Assembly: GCA_965153455.1 (NCBI GenBank) | Contig: OZ234502.1 | Coordinates: forward strand, 15,655,495 to 15,719,494 | Origin: Sphagnum compactum | Lineage: Eukaryota; Bryophyta; Sphagnopsida; Sphagnales | DNA: 64,000 nucleotides | Reading direction: 5' to 3' | Part shown: piece after piece, positions 35,117-46,661 of the stretch | How the letters are laid out: the number at the start of each line of letters is the position of its first letter | How positions within the stretch are numbered: position 1 is the stretch's first letter | Notes under the pieces: model-generated | What the model saw: the letters and a program-made list of their open reading frames with translations, nothing else | Told to the model about the DNA's origin: nothing | The model's database searches: none | Position numbers and translations under genes: made by a program

Positions 35117-36610
35117 TATTATTCATCCAATTTCTTCTGGTTCAATCTTCTGTTGTCGTTGCCACTCAAATATATCTCAAATGTCAAAAGGTTTACCTCA
35201 AAGAAAGAGCTTGAAAGACAGCAAATAGTGATTATACCCTGGGCTGGATTTCACATGAAGCATGCTACAGATAACCTCAATCAGGTTTCTGTAGGAATGT
35301 GCTCAGTAGTGTAGGAAGCACAACAGTGGTCTGGAGGGACCTACCCTTCTGTGGAGGACAATACCAACATCAGGTTGGAGCAAGGGAGGACAGGACAAAC
35401 CTGTTACATGTCTGTGTGTTGCCTTTGCAGTCAGCTGCTCATCTACCCAAATGAAGTCACAACTCAGAGATCAGGCCATGGATCAGTGCCAGATTTTTTG
35501 CAGATGGAATGATTAGAAGCTCACACGGAAAGTGATGGTTTGATGGTTGATCAATTCAAATGCAAGTTTCTTTTTCCAGCTTGTGTGTAAACAGTCTGAC
35601 TTTTTGCAAGTCTTTTTTTTCACCAAAAGAAAGTGAGCAAGTTTCAGTCAAGCTGCAGCGATGGCACCCATCCATTAAGGTTTGACAAACAGGTTTGGGT
35701 GTTGTTCACACCAGTGTTGGCAGGTTCAGGGTATTGGGCAGGTCCAGGTTGTAGGTTATGTTTTTGAGAATCTGGACCAGAGGTTCAGAATTTTGCTGAA
35801 ACCAGATTTGGAGCCAGACCATGAAATTGCCTCTTGTCAAAACCCAAACCTGGACTGGGCTGTTGTACCTTTTTAAAATGCATCGTGCCATCACTTTTGG
35901 GTTTAGTCCTAAGATAGAACTGGAACTTGTTACGTAGTTGTAAGTCAGGGCACAAGTTCAATGCAACTATGTGGCTGGCATCTCATAGTTCCATCTTGAG
36001 TGAACTGGTTGTCAATTCATCAGTTCTCCCCTCCTGAAAAAACAGTTCGAAACAATCTTCTCTCAACAGAGAAAAGAAGGTGGGTCTAGTTGTTGCCTCT
36101 TGCATTGTCTTGTTAGCTGTCAAGATTATTTTCTTCACTTTGTTCATCTGCAATTTCCTCTTACACTAATACCTCACTTCATGGGTGTGGATATCTAATT
36201 AGACAAATCATTCCTTCTAGTTAGGTGCAATGTAGATGGATCTGAAACCAACTCTTTGATTGGATTACGTGTAGGGTAAAGCCCTAGGGGTATTCTCAAA
36301 ATAAGGGGCCTAGGAAGGGGCCATAGAACCAGACAACACTGGTCCATACTTCAGACGGTTGAGGGACAAAATTCTGTTACTTGAAACCACAGAAAGTAAA
36401 TAGCGCAAGCCAGAGCTCAAAAGTGTGAAAACCACTCATCTCTGTAGTTAAAACTCAGCAAAGAACTACCAATTTGAGACTCCCAAGCTTGAGAGACTCG
36501 ACCCCACAACGGTTCTAGTGAACGAAGTAGTACCCACAAGGATGCAAACGACAACTCCGATCTACACATCAAAGAACTCATAATTGTTTCTTTTACAGAT
36601 CTCACACAAT
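35117..36610. other. Intergenic between SDR and ARC1-like genes
   Basis: Contains likely 3' untranslated sequence of the SDR gene. A 47-bp segment at 36269-36315 (GTGTAGGGTAAAGCCCTAGG ... AAAATAAGGGGCCTA) recurs inverted near 59 kb. A minus-strand open stretch at 36417-36605 has no recognisable content. Confidence 0.45.
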
Positions 36611-36621
36611 TTGTCGTACTG

Positions 36622-36819
36622 ATGCTTCAAATCTTCGTAAGCAATCGCCTTGTGCATCGCCATCCCGGTGTGCATCGAATTGCATGCACTTCCACGAAGC
36701 TTTTCCTCAGCCGCGTTGACAGACGACCTGCCGCGCACTACGCTGCCCGTTCCTATTCAAGCAGAAATGTTTTCCCTACTGCCCCTGTTTTCAACAGTGT
36801 TGTACTGAACCCTTCTTGA
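36622..36819 (+). other. Small ORF upstream of the ARC1-like gene
   Basis: An ATG-started 65-codon frame encodes an Arg/Ser/His-rich peptide (MLQIFVSNRLVHRHPG ... AARSYSSRN) resembling a mitochondrial presequence in composition. It ends 184 bp before the ARC1-like ATG. It could be an upstream ORF in a long leader, a decayed first exon, or chance. No family was recognised. Confidence 0.2.
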
Positions 36820-36928
36820 AGGCAACCCATTGGTCGAATCACGTTCGACCAATCCGATATCGTGCCCGCATTTAACGGGTAGTACAATATGTGCTCTTCT
36901 TCATTGCTCCTCTCTCTTACTTCGCTAC

Positions 36929-36948
36929 AAAACCCTAGCAACCCTAGC
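36929..36948 (+). promoter_or_regulatory. Telo-box motifs in the ARC1-like 5' region
   Basis: AAAACCCTAGCAACCCTAGC contains a telo box (AAACCCTA) and a near-copy, 60-75 bp before the start codon. Telo boxes are characteristic of promoters and leaders of plant translation-related genes, which fits the product of this gene. Confidence 0.6.
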
Positions 36949-37003
36949 AAGAGTTCGGGAGTGTGTGGGTGTAGTCGGCGTTCGTCCGCAGCATCGACAA
37001 GAG

Positions 37004-38311
37004 ATGGCTGCCAAGCAAGAGAAAGCTCGGAAGTTAATTGCGCTGTTCTGCAAGAGAATTAATTCTACAGAAGTTTCACAGGAATCGTTACCACTTGGAG
37101 TGGAGGTTGAAGAAGAGGGCAAGGGATTAGGGTTTATTTGCAGGTGCATCGTGGAGGCGGCCGGGTCACCAGCTGCAGATCAACTCCTCGGTACCACGCC
37201 GGAGATGCAAGCCGAGGTCTCGCAATGGCTATCTTTTGCTAGCTCGTTCAGTGGCAACAAACTCAACATCGACGGCCGGTTGAAGCTTTTGAATGTGCAT
37301 TTGGAGAATCGATCGGTTTTTGCCGGCAGAGGCTTGGAGATCAGCGTCGCCGATCTTTCCATGTTCGCTGTTGTTCACGACATCGTGACTGAGGAATCGT
37401 TTCCGGAGCTAGTGAAACTGCCACATCTGTTGAGATGGATCGATTACATTCAGAGCGAAGATGAAGCGGCGAAGGTTTACCCACACATTCCTGTCGAGAA
37501 AGCGAAGTTTGACCCTCCGAGATCGTCTCCAGCGGCTACAGCATCCAAAGGAACATCAGTTCTTGCAATCAGTAGTAGCGTTAGGTCGCAGACTACGACC
37601 ACAGTCTCCGAGACAGCAGTATCGAGTGAACTGAAGGCCGAGGCAACCAATGTCGAAGTAGAGGTCAGTAAGGCGGTCGAAGTTTCTGGCAAGAATGACA
37701 AGAAGGCGGCGGCGGCGGCAACAACAGTAGGTGGTGCACAAGGGGATGAGGCTGCTGCTCAGGAGTCCTCCAAGAAGATGAAGAAAGAGAAACCACCTGC
37801 TCAGAAGAAAGAAAGTGATACAAGTGTGAGTGTACTAGACATCCGGGTTGGGCTCATCAATAAGGTATGGAAGCATCCTGGTGCAGATGCACTCTATGTA
37901 GAGGAGATTGACATTGGGGAAGGCAGTGTGAGACAAGTGGTAAGTGGGCTTGCCAAATTCTTGACTCCAGAACAGATGCTCAACAGGAAAGTCCTGGTAC
38001 TCAGAAATGTGAAACCAGGTAAAGTTCGAGATGTTCTGTCATCTGGCCTTGTTCTATGTGCATCAAATAGTGATCACTCTCAATGTGAGCCTGTTCTGCC
38101 TCCTGAGGGTTCGAAGATTGGGGAAAGGGTCACAGTCCCTGGATATGAAGGCTCTCCTGAGGAGGTTTTGAACCCTAAGAAGAAGCAGTTTGAGAAGATC
38201 CAGCCTGACCTAACCACTGATGACAGCGGAATTGCAAACTATCAAGGGAAACCTTTCATGACCACTGCAGGACCTTGCAGATCCTCTATTCTGAATGGTA
38301 CCATCAAATAA
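37004..38311 (+). CDS. ARC1/AIMP1-type tRNA-binding cofactor of aminoacyl-tRNA synthetases (EMAP II domain)
   Basis: An uninterrupted 435-residue frame. Residues 1-165 resemble the GST-like N-terminal domain used for synthetase docking (ISVADLSMFAVVHD, LPHLLRWIDYIQ). Residues 170-272 are a low-complexity linker rich in Ser/Thr/Ala and Lys (KKMKKEKPPAQKKE), suited to non-specific RNA contact. Residues 277-435 form the EMAP II/tRNA-binding OB fold and its C-terminal extension: VLDIRVGLINKVWKHPGADA, LYVEEIDIGEG, RQVVSGLAKF, KVLVLRNVKPGKVRDVLSSG, and LPPEGSKIGERV. It should deliver tRNA to cytosolic synthetases. The frame stays open upstream to 36830, but ATG 37004 begins MAAKQEKARK and aligns with the family start. 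The single-exon structure is notable. A GCG run encodes Ala235-239. Confidence 0.93.
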   Translation: MAAKQEKARKLIALFCKRINSTEVSQESLPLGVEVEEEGKGLGFICRCIVEAAGSPAADQLLGTTPEMQAEVSQWLSFASSFSGNKLNIDGRLKLLNVHLENRSVFAGRGLEISVADLSMFAVVHDIVTEESFPELVKLPHLLRWIDYIQSEDEAAKVYPHIPVEKAKFDPPRSSPAATASKGTSVLAISSSVRSQTTTTVSETAVSSELKAEATNVEVEVSKAVEVSGKNDKKAAAAATTVGGAQGDEAAAQESSKKMKKEKPPAQKKESDTSVSVLDIRVGLINKVWKHPGADALYVEEIDIGEGSVRQVVSGLAKFLTPEQMLNRKVLVLRNVKPGKVRDVLSSGLVLCASNSDHSQCEPVLPPEGSKIGERVTVPGYEGSPEEVLNPKKKQFEKIQPDLTTDDSGIANYQGKPFMTTAGPCRSSILNGTIK

Positions 38312-41203
38312 CACCATAATTCTTGTTCTTTTTTCTCCTGTGCGTTTCCAATTGTGGGTGATCAATTCTCTACTATCCTTTTTCTTTTTTTCCTGGTTTG
38401 TTGGATTATGCTCCAATTGTGTTGTCTTTTAGCAGCAACAAACAAAAGAACTGCAGGAGAAACTCAGGATGTACATTTTGCACAATCATTTGCCCGAATT
38501 TTGGGCAGATTATAGTGTACTTATCTACGCCCACCATTGGGAGCTGATGGAGTCAGTGGGTACTCATGGCAGCACATCACTGCTATTCATGATCTGACTC
38601 TTTGTGTGCAACTCTCACAAGGTTATGACTGCTTGTATTGTCATGTTGACTTCACGTTGTTTTTGTGGAGATTTCTCTAGAATCTCATAGCCATGTTGTC
38701 TTCAGCAGCAACCTTATGAACCAGAAGCACATGCTTCAAATCATTTCTTGTTTGTCAATCTCTCAGTGCAGCAGCATTTGTGCTGCTGGCTTTTTTCCTC
38801 TCCATTTGCTGGATCTTCCTATACTGGGTAAAGGTTAATGTGGTCCCAGAGTGTGAGAGTGCCAAACCTCATGTTGATATCACTGCAAATGGTCTCAAAG
38901 TGCAAATTGGTGGGCCCCGGGTGGGTCTTGTGCTGACTATTTAAGTCCAAGGCTAATGTCCAGAGCTTCAATACAGGGCACTTTGAGGACCCAAGATTGT
39001 ATATGCAATTTGTATTAGCTGAACTCTATATACACTTTCTTCAGATTGGGAAGAAATGATGTTGTTTATTGTTTGAACTATAGATTTATTTGACATAGAG
39101 AGCATAAATACTTAAACAACAAATTCCTTGTCATCCAAGATGACTGAAACCTGGATTTTCACAGTTTAGCACTATGGTGTTTGAATGCAATTGTGGCCTC
39201 CACATGCTGCTAGACTTAAAAATCTGTGCTGCATTGTACAAAATAGTATCAAATGTGATTGGCAAGCACCAATCAATATCAAGTTTTAACTACAATGAAT
39301 ATGAAAATTTGGTATTTTTTTTCAGTGCCAATTTGACTGTCAGGATGAAAATCCTTTGACACTAGTAGCCCAATGACTCAATGGGTTGCAGTGATGGTGA
39401 GACTTGTATTTGTCTGTACAAACTTGAGAGTGCAATTGGTTTCAGCAGAAATTCCAATGTTGTGTTTGTTTGAGAACATAGATAACTGATAAATGACTCT
39501 TGGTAGCAAAGCCACAAAATGCAAGAAGCAAATAAATCTACAAAGATCACATATGCCATTTTAAAACCTTCAAACTTACTAACACCAACATTAAAACTGG
39601 TTGTGATTGCCCCATACATGCTTGGTAAAAGCTAAAATCATACATGCATCTCTACTATCTTAGGGCAATAATAAGTTTTTATAACATGAAAGGCAACAAC
39701 AATGCAAACAAATTAATCAATTAGAACTTAATTTCATTATATTTTTGTTATTAAATCTTCATGAAAGCCTTGGTTTTTAAAATATCATCAAATTAATTTA
39801 AAAACATTTATATCTCAAAAACGAATTTTATATTAAAATTTTAATTTATTTTAAAATTGTTGTATTTTATTTTAATCCATTCTTGCATAATCTTTCAAAT
39901 CATTATTTTAAGAATCTCATTTTAATAAGATTTATTTAAAGGAATTGAAGCTAACTATTTGTATGTTTATCAAACAAATTTCATTTAGTCACATGAATTG
40001 CTTTTTACATTTCAAAGTGATATGAAACCTCATGATACAAAAAGGCAAGTGACAACCAAAAAAATAAAAATGATATAAAGGCATGATTAAATCAATTACC
40101 TGACATTCATATTTTGAGAAGAAACCCATCAAGTAGATGGGTAGATTTCAAAATAGCCCATCAATTGGATGGGTGCACCCAAAATCTAAATTGGGGCAAT
40201 AAAAATACATACATTTTAAATGAACTTTATGGACATTCCAGCAAATGTTAAACACTTCATCAAAAACTTATGGGTGCAAACACAATAAAGGAACTAGGGG
40301 TGCCAAAATCAAAGTCCATTCCAAGGACTTTACTTGACATGTGGCATCCATGTGTTGATCCAATATCTTAATCTTTGCATTTTCCATGTGTTCTAGTTTA
40401 TAACTATGTTTTAGATATAACTTTTTTTTAATATCTTGACCCTATATTGTATATTATGCATCCATGCATTTCATCACATAAAAATGAATAAATGATTAGC
40501 TTTTGTTAAAGACAATTCTCAAAATTCATAAATTAATGTAGGGTCAAAAGTAGGTTCAAACCAAAGGCATTCAAATGTGTTGCAAAGATGAATTTCACAA
40601 ATTTCAAATATTTTTTATGAAAATTTTTCATTATTAAAAAAAATTCTAATAATATTGAGAAGGATTGGTGCACATTTGATAATGACAAAAAGACATTTGA
40701 AAGAAAAAAACCCATTGTTTGTAATTGTTTTGAACATGCATTTAAAGACTCTTGAAATATCATCAATTTGCATCAAATTTGGAACATTCAAACTTTGCAG
40801 GTACTTTCTTATGTTTTTTCATATATTCCTATTCTTGTGTTTGCATTTTTAAGGATTTTTTTTGGAGCATTTTGTTTTTTTTACAACATAGATTTTTTCC
40901 CCTAAATGGTCAAATAGAAAGCCAAAATTAGGTGGGAGACAGTGTCAAAATTAGTGGAGCATATGCACCATACTTTACCTTTTCCCTTTATTCCAATTTG
41001 GCTTCCACATTGCTCTGCACTATCAATGACAAGGATGAAAAAAAAAAGTTGATTTTGTGGGAATTACAATCCATTTCAATGAAAATATTGAATGACATTT
41101 TATGTAATTTGAATTCAATTTATCTCAATTCAAATTCATTTGAATTAGATTCAAACTTTTAAATTGGATTCAAATACTTGAATGGATTCACTAGAAGTAA
41201 GAC

Positions 41204-41341
41204 CCATTTTGCAAATTGTCTTAAGCAGTTAAAAGTGTCATTTGCAACTATTTTGGAGACCAAAATAATCGCAAATGATACTTTGTCTCCAAAATAGTTG
41301 CAAATGACATTTTTACTCTCCTAAAACAAGTCACAAAATGA
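41204..41341. repeat. 138-bp hairpin (inverted repeat) element
   Basis: Arms of nearly perfect complementarity (AGTGTCATTTGCAACTATTT plus TGGAGACCAAA at 41234-41264, against the complementary segment at about 41282-41312) flank a short loop. Weaker pairing continues outward to CCATTTTG / CAAAATGAG at the ends. Such a structure fits a foldback MITE, and an RNA of it would fold into a long stem. Confidence 0.8.
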
Positions 41342-44300
41342 GATTCTTCTTTTACTAATTTCAAATCTGACTGAATTGAATTCAAATTTTTAAATTGAAT
41401 AAATCGAATTGAACACAAAAAAATTCTCCTCTAGACTAAGGTTAGTGCTCTCATTGAAACTTTAATTGAATTGAATGTTTTTTAATTGAATTAAATTGAA
41501 ATAAATTGAAACCAATTTGAATCAAATCAAATTTTTTTCATAATTTGGTTGCATTGAATTCACATTGAATTAGATTAAATTGAATTTCAGGTTATAGAAT
41601 TCAATTATGAAAATGCACTTGTTAATTTCCTATTTCATATCCATGTAAATGGCTTGATGAAATAAATAAGCTTGAAATTCCAAATGGAATGCTTTTGATT
41701 GTCAAGTTGACAACCATACATTTGGACCTTATACTTGTTTCATCTTTACCAACTTTCATTATTATCGTCACTAGAATCTTTTAAAAGATCATGCAATAAC
41801 CCGATATGATGGCACTAATTGAATCTAACCTTGCATTTTGGGAATGTCCTCCACCCATGTGCTTTACCCATTGTAAAGCAAAAGGAAAATTTCTCATGAA
41901 CCTAAACATATGTAGATCACAAAGCATAGGAATGGGAGAGGGTTCTTACACCAATAGTTCCTTTTGAATGGGAACAATCTTATACCACACCTAGTGTTAA
42001 AATGATCAATTGTTATCTTCCTTAACTCTTAGTTACCATCACTTAAAATGCCACATGGATGACTTACCATCACCTTTCATATCATATTTAACATCATCAT
42101 CCCATGTGTTATTGTATGTAGGTCCTTAGCTATTTGAGACAACACTTTACAATAAACTCATGCTAAACATATATACACAAACATAATCAAAATCCACAAG
42201 GGAGAATCCACTCCTCACACTAATCTAATCATGTATTAACAAACAACTTTAAACAAAAAACACATACACAACTAAAGAGGAGTAAAAGACTCAACTTCAC
42301 AAAGATTAAGCTTTTTCCTTCTCCCAAGAAAATGAGTCCAAACCAAAAAAGACAAACCTATTCACACTAAGATCATTCTAAACCTATTATTTCACCTTTG
42401 TATCATGAATAATCTTGACATTAGTTTACTTTGGGTTTATGTTGCATAACAACATTCAATGTCTATTGAGACTAATTCCATTTATGGGTGCAACCACACT
42501 AACATGTACACAAGCAGTTGTAACCAATGCTTTTAAGTAGTAAAAAGACTTGTAAAGGACTTGAATTTTTTTGACATTGACATATTTTTGATAAAACCGT
42601 AACATAATAGTGTGATGAAAGATTTTCTTTAGAACATTTGTCCAAATTATTTCAAGAATATTCTAGAATAAACACCGAATAAGCGATCACCCAAGGGGGT
42701 GGGTGTGGCTCATGATATCCTATTTGCACCCCTATTGCATTTAAACACCATAAAATGGTAATTCGAGGGGATAATGTTAAAAAGGGCTATGAACATTGGG
42801 AATGGGGGATGAGGATTAGGGGTGGGAATAAGCAACGATATGTTACCACCAAGTTATAAAGTTGTTTTGGGGTGTTTTAAGTTACCACAAAACTTTTTAG
42901 TGAAATTTACAATTTGAGCACTATTAAGTAAACATTGGGTACTATTAAGTAAACATTGAGTTATCACTAACTTACCACCAATTGCCAACATGGATGCCAC
43001 ATTTATTTTTGTGTTTATCAACATCACACATGTGAACCCAAAGATAAAATAATTTGGTTACCATTGATTTGCAACATCTAAGATAATATTAGGTGTGATA
43101 TTACAATTTAAATAGGCATAATCTCCTTCCCACTCTAGGAATAGGCATAATATCTTAACATTATTTTCTTAGGAATGATAGCCACATGTAAAATGAAGCC
43201 TTAAGGTGGGTCCATTTGAAAAATAAGGGGCTTATGACGAGGTGGTAGTTGAATAAATAGCCCCATAATTTTTAATGTCCTTCACACATGGGCTGTTTAT
43301 TTTGCACAAAATATGGAATAAAAGAGGCATATCAAAATTTGTATATTAAATTTTTTTTTTGAATTGGACATGTTTGTAAATATATCTATTAATTAACATT
43401 AATTTTCATGATGGGCGAAAGCACACTAGGGTGTCACAATTTCAACAAATTAAAATCTATTTTTAAAGCCCTTTTCTATGTAGTTGAAAATTAGTTTTAA
43501 ATATGAATATTTAGATGATATTGAAAGTAATTTTTTTTCCCATTTCCAATTTCAAATCATGATGCTATAAGACATACAAAAAATATCACAAAAGAATTTT
43601 TTAAAAATAATTATTCTTAAATGTTTAAAAGGGCTTTTAAGATAATTACAATTTTTGGGATTTGATAAAGTCCATAACATAATAAATTAAAATCACGTTC
43701 CATTCATTCAATGGATCTTTAATTTATTAAACATAATTCATCCAATATCCCAAAGTTTCAAATACATAAGACTAACACATTGTAAGATAAAAGTCCATAT
43801 CCTTGAGTTTTAGAAGTGTGACAAAAAATGTGGGCAAAAGTTTTTAAGTCCATTACTCATTGGCTATTTACAATTTTGATTTGATTTCTTCATTCTTGGA
43901 AAGTTGATTATGATAACTTTAGATTAGTGATTCCCTTTTTTTATTATTTTAGTGAATTTTATTTTATTTATTTTCTTGTATTTAAGAAATACAAAAAAAC
44001 TACCATTGTGATGTCCATATAAGGTCATTGTAATGTGCCAAAACCTTGATATGAAAATGTGGTGGGTTGATTAAGGTCATAGTTTGTAAAATTATGGAGT
44101 TGAAAGTACAATATGTTTTAGGTCAATCCATACTGGTGATTTACATGGGAAATAAAATTAATTGATGCAAATCACAGTTCACACATGGTTGCACATGAAC
44201 GCACATGGGTGAACATGGGCCACATGTAGATTGGAAGTTTCTTCAGAAACATTTTTGAGCTAGGTGCCCAATGGGCATAAATAAACATAAAATTCCTCAT

Positions 44301-44680
44301 TACCTTTAATTTGTTCAACATTAATTTTGGGTACATTTTCTTGTCACAACCTTATTCTATATTGGTTTCATTTTTGTAATAAAATCATGTTGAATCATTG
44401 ACTTACATTTGTCATGTTCTTGTTCTTGTTTTTCTTGTTTCATGATCTAGATTTGGGATTAGGCATGCGCTTTTGTTCGTCTTGGTTAAAAAATCTTGTA
44501 GTCTTGGTTATTTTCGTGTCTATGACAAAACCTGCTTACTACCTACCAACCTAACTTAGATCTAAACTTCCCTAGGTTAATTTAAAATGAACAAGTTTGT
44601 CAACTTATATTACTTACTAACTTAGCCAAGGTTAACACAGGTATTCTTAAGCTAAAAATAAATTAACCTAAAATAATTAT

Positions 44681-44860
44681 GTTCATTGGAGTGAACTAAA
44701 AATGAACTACGAGTTAATTAAAAGTGAATTAAGATTTACCTAAAAGTGAATTAAGATTTAATTAAGAGTCATCTGGAAATGAATTAAAAGTGAACTAAAA
44801 CTTAACTCGAAGCTAACTAATAATGAACTGAAACTAAATTAAGAGTTAGGTACAAGTTCA
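44681..44860. repeat. Degenerate array of AAAAGTGAATTAAGATTTA-type units
   Basis: Variants of (A)AAGTGAATTAAGATTTA and AAATGAACTAAAACTTAA recur about every 20-23 bp. The two best units (44724-44740 and 44744-44761) are nearly identical. Flanked on both sides by CCTAGG/TTAGG-rich DNA. Confidence 0.7.
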
Positions 44861-45002
44861 TTATAAATCATGGATGAGCATTCAAATGAATGAACCCAAT
44901 GGCATTGGCATTTGTGACAGCTTGACCTAGGTGGCCAAGGTTAATTCAAGGCTAAAAATTTTCAACTTTACAACTTTGTGTTAAATATAGTTATTATAAC
45001 AA

Positions 45003-45260
45003 AATGTGGTAGTGCAATGGATGAAAACTTGAACCCCAAAGTGAAGGTGAGGGCTTCAAGTCCTCAATCTTATAACTTATGATACCTAGGCCACTTGGCT
45101 TAGGTTAGGTATTAGGCTAGTCTAAGGTTCTTGGGTAAAGAGTTCGATGTTTATTTTTAATTTAGGCCATTTAGTTTAGGTTCTTAAGATAAGTAGCTAG
45201 CTTAACTAGGTTAAACTAGGTTAACTTTTGGCTAAGCGAATTAGGTTAGGTTGATTTTTG
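45003..45260 (+). repeat. tRNA-derived SINE-like head plus CCTAGG-rich tail (copy 2)
   Basis: TGGTAGTGCAATGGATGAAA resembles an A box and GGCTTCAAGTCCTC a B box, at the same spacing as the copy at 23.08 kb. The tail likewise runs into TACCTAGGCCACTTGGCTTA and GGTTAGG repeats. The shared head plus shared tail shows the two are copies of one family. Confidence 0.6.
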
Positions 45261-45816
45261 GTCATGAGCAATGACTCATAACGTATTTATACATTTTTGA
45301 CACATGTCATCCATCCATCAATGCGTCTTTTGTAACACTTAACTGAATAAAATGACAGAGTTGAAATGACATACACTTTACACGTCATACCAAGGTTAAT
45401 GGTGACATGAAATTTTATTATTATAAAAAAATTAAAGATCTTAATCATTAAAACGACTAGGTTTTGAAACTAAATGTCGTTGAGACTAAATGGGTGAAAC
45501 AACATGGGTTTAACAACTCACTAGTCATTAGTCACATATGTCTCTCCTAATTAGTATATAGTTGTAAAGGCTAATTGGAAAACCCAAAATGTGTTATTGG
45601 GATTTGCTACATTCAAGTCCCAAAATGCACAAAACTGTGTATTACTTCACATTTGGAGGCTTGATAAATCCATGAGTCTAAGGTTAAGAAATTAAGGCCA
45701 CCCAAGTCTCAAAACTTTAGTTGGATCTTCAACAAAAAATTGTTTTTCTATAGAAACTAGTATATAGTGGAAAGTAAATTGAAAATAAATGACTATTATT
45801 TGTTAGTATTAGGACA

Positions 45817-45880
45817 ATGGGAATTGAACCCTAGCCTCCATGACATCATGAATACATGATTTAGTGTGGCATGGACATGT
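45817..45880 (-). repeat. Possible third copy of the SINE-like head (minus strand)
   Basis: On the minus strand, TAGGGTTCAATTCCCATTG contains a perfect pol III B box (GGTTCAATTCC). The sequence before it (ACTAAATCATGTATTCATGA, then GTCATGGAGG) aligns with the head of copy 1 (TTAAAGACTTGATTCTTGAA, then TGTGGAGG). The A box is eroded. Confidence 0.4.
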
Positions 45881-46661
45881 GTTTGGATGTTATATTATTT
45901 GAATATGACCTAATTGGAAAGTGGGATGAAAAGTTACACTAATGAATGAAATGTTTTGCATAGTGTGATTGGGAAAAAGTGCCAAAAGTGGAGATGGTTA
46001 GTGATCATGAGAATTTGAAGAAGACACAATTCCTTGTTTACTTTTTTTCTATTTCTGTGGTGTTTTGTTGTTTGCAAATTATGAGCTTTGGTGTGTTGTT
46101 TTTCATGGTTTGACATCGTTTGACATTGATTTGTGTGGTGTGTTGCATGTTGTTTGGACAATGTGCATTATGAAGAGGCAAACAAAGCTATATAAAGGGA
46201 GGTGCTTCAAATGCTATGGGGGAAGGCTCGTTAAGTTTATTGCTACTATCTTGTTGCTTTGGGGTAGTTCAACAATAAACTTTTACTGTCTATCTATAGT
46301 AGTTATGGTTTAAAACTGTGGTTGCTCAGTGATGCTTGGGAAAAATGCCCAACTGTTAGGAGCCATTTTTTTGGGATGCATTTTATTTTCATTGGGCCAT
46401 GATTTTCTTAGAAGGGATGTATGTTTAGAAGCATGTTATAGGGATTAATAAAGGAAGATGCTGAAACACTATAGAAGTTTCATGAACAATTTGTATGGCA
46501 ATTCAATGTTTTGTGGGAAGTAATGATAGATTTTCAAGGGATACAAATGGGTTTTATGTTGATGGGAAGGAATACCCATATTTGTGAGAGCTCTAAAAAG
46601 GTTTGAAAATTTTGTGGATAGACCTGGGGTGATTGAGATATTTTGTTAATGGGTGTTTAAA

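Larger units (their letters stand above)
38312..46650. other. AT-rich intergenic DNA with repeats; no gene
   Basis: More than 8 kb with no frame of recognisable content; the longest open stretches are below 90 codons. It contains the hairpin element at 41204-41341, TTGAATTCAA-type simple sequence around 41100-41600, the GAATTAA-type array at 44681-44860, CCTAGG-rich patches and two SINE heads, listed separately. Confidence 0.6.

Noticed and set aside
37477-37741. Minus-strand ORFs opposite the ARC1-like gene
   Set aside because: Shadow frames of the low-complexity Ala/Ser/Lys linker on the plus strand.
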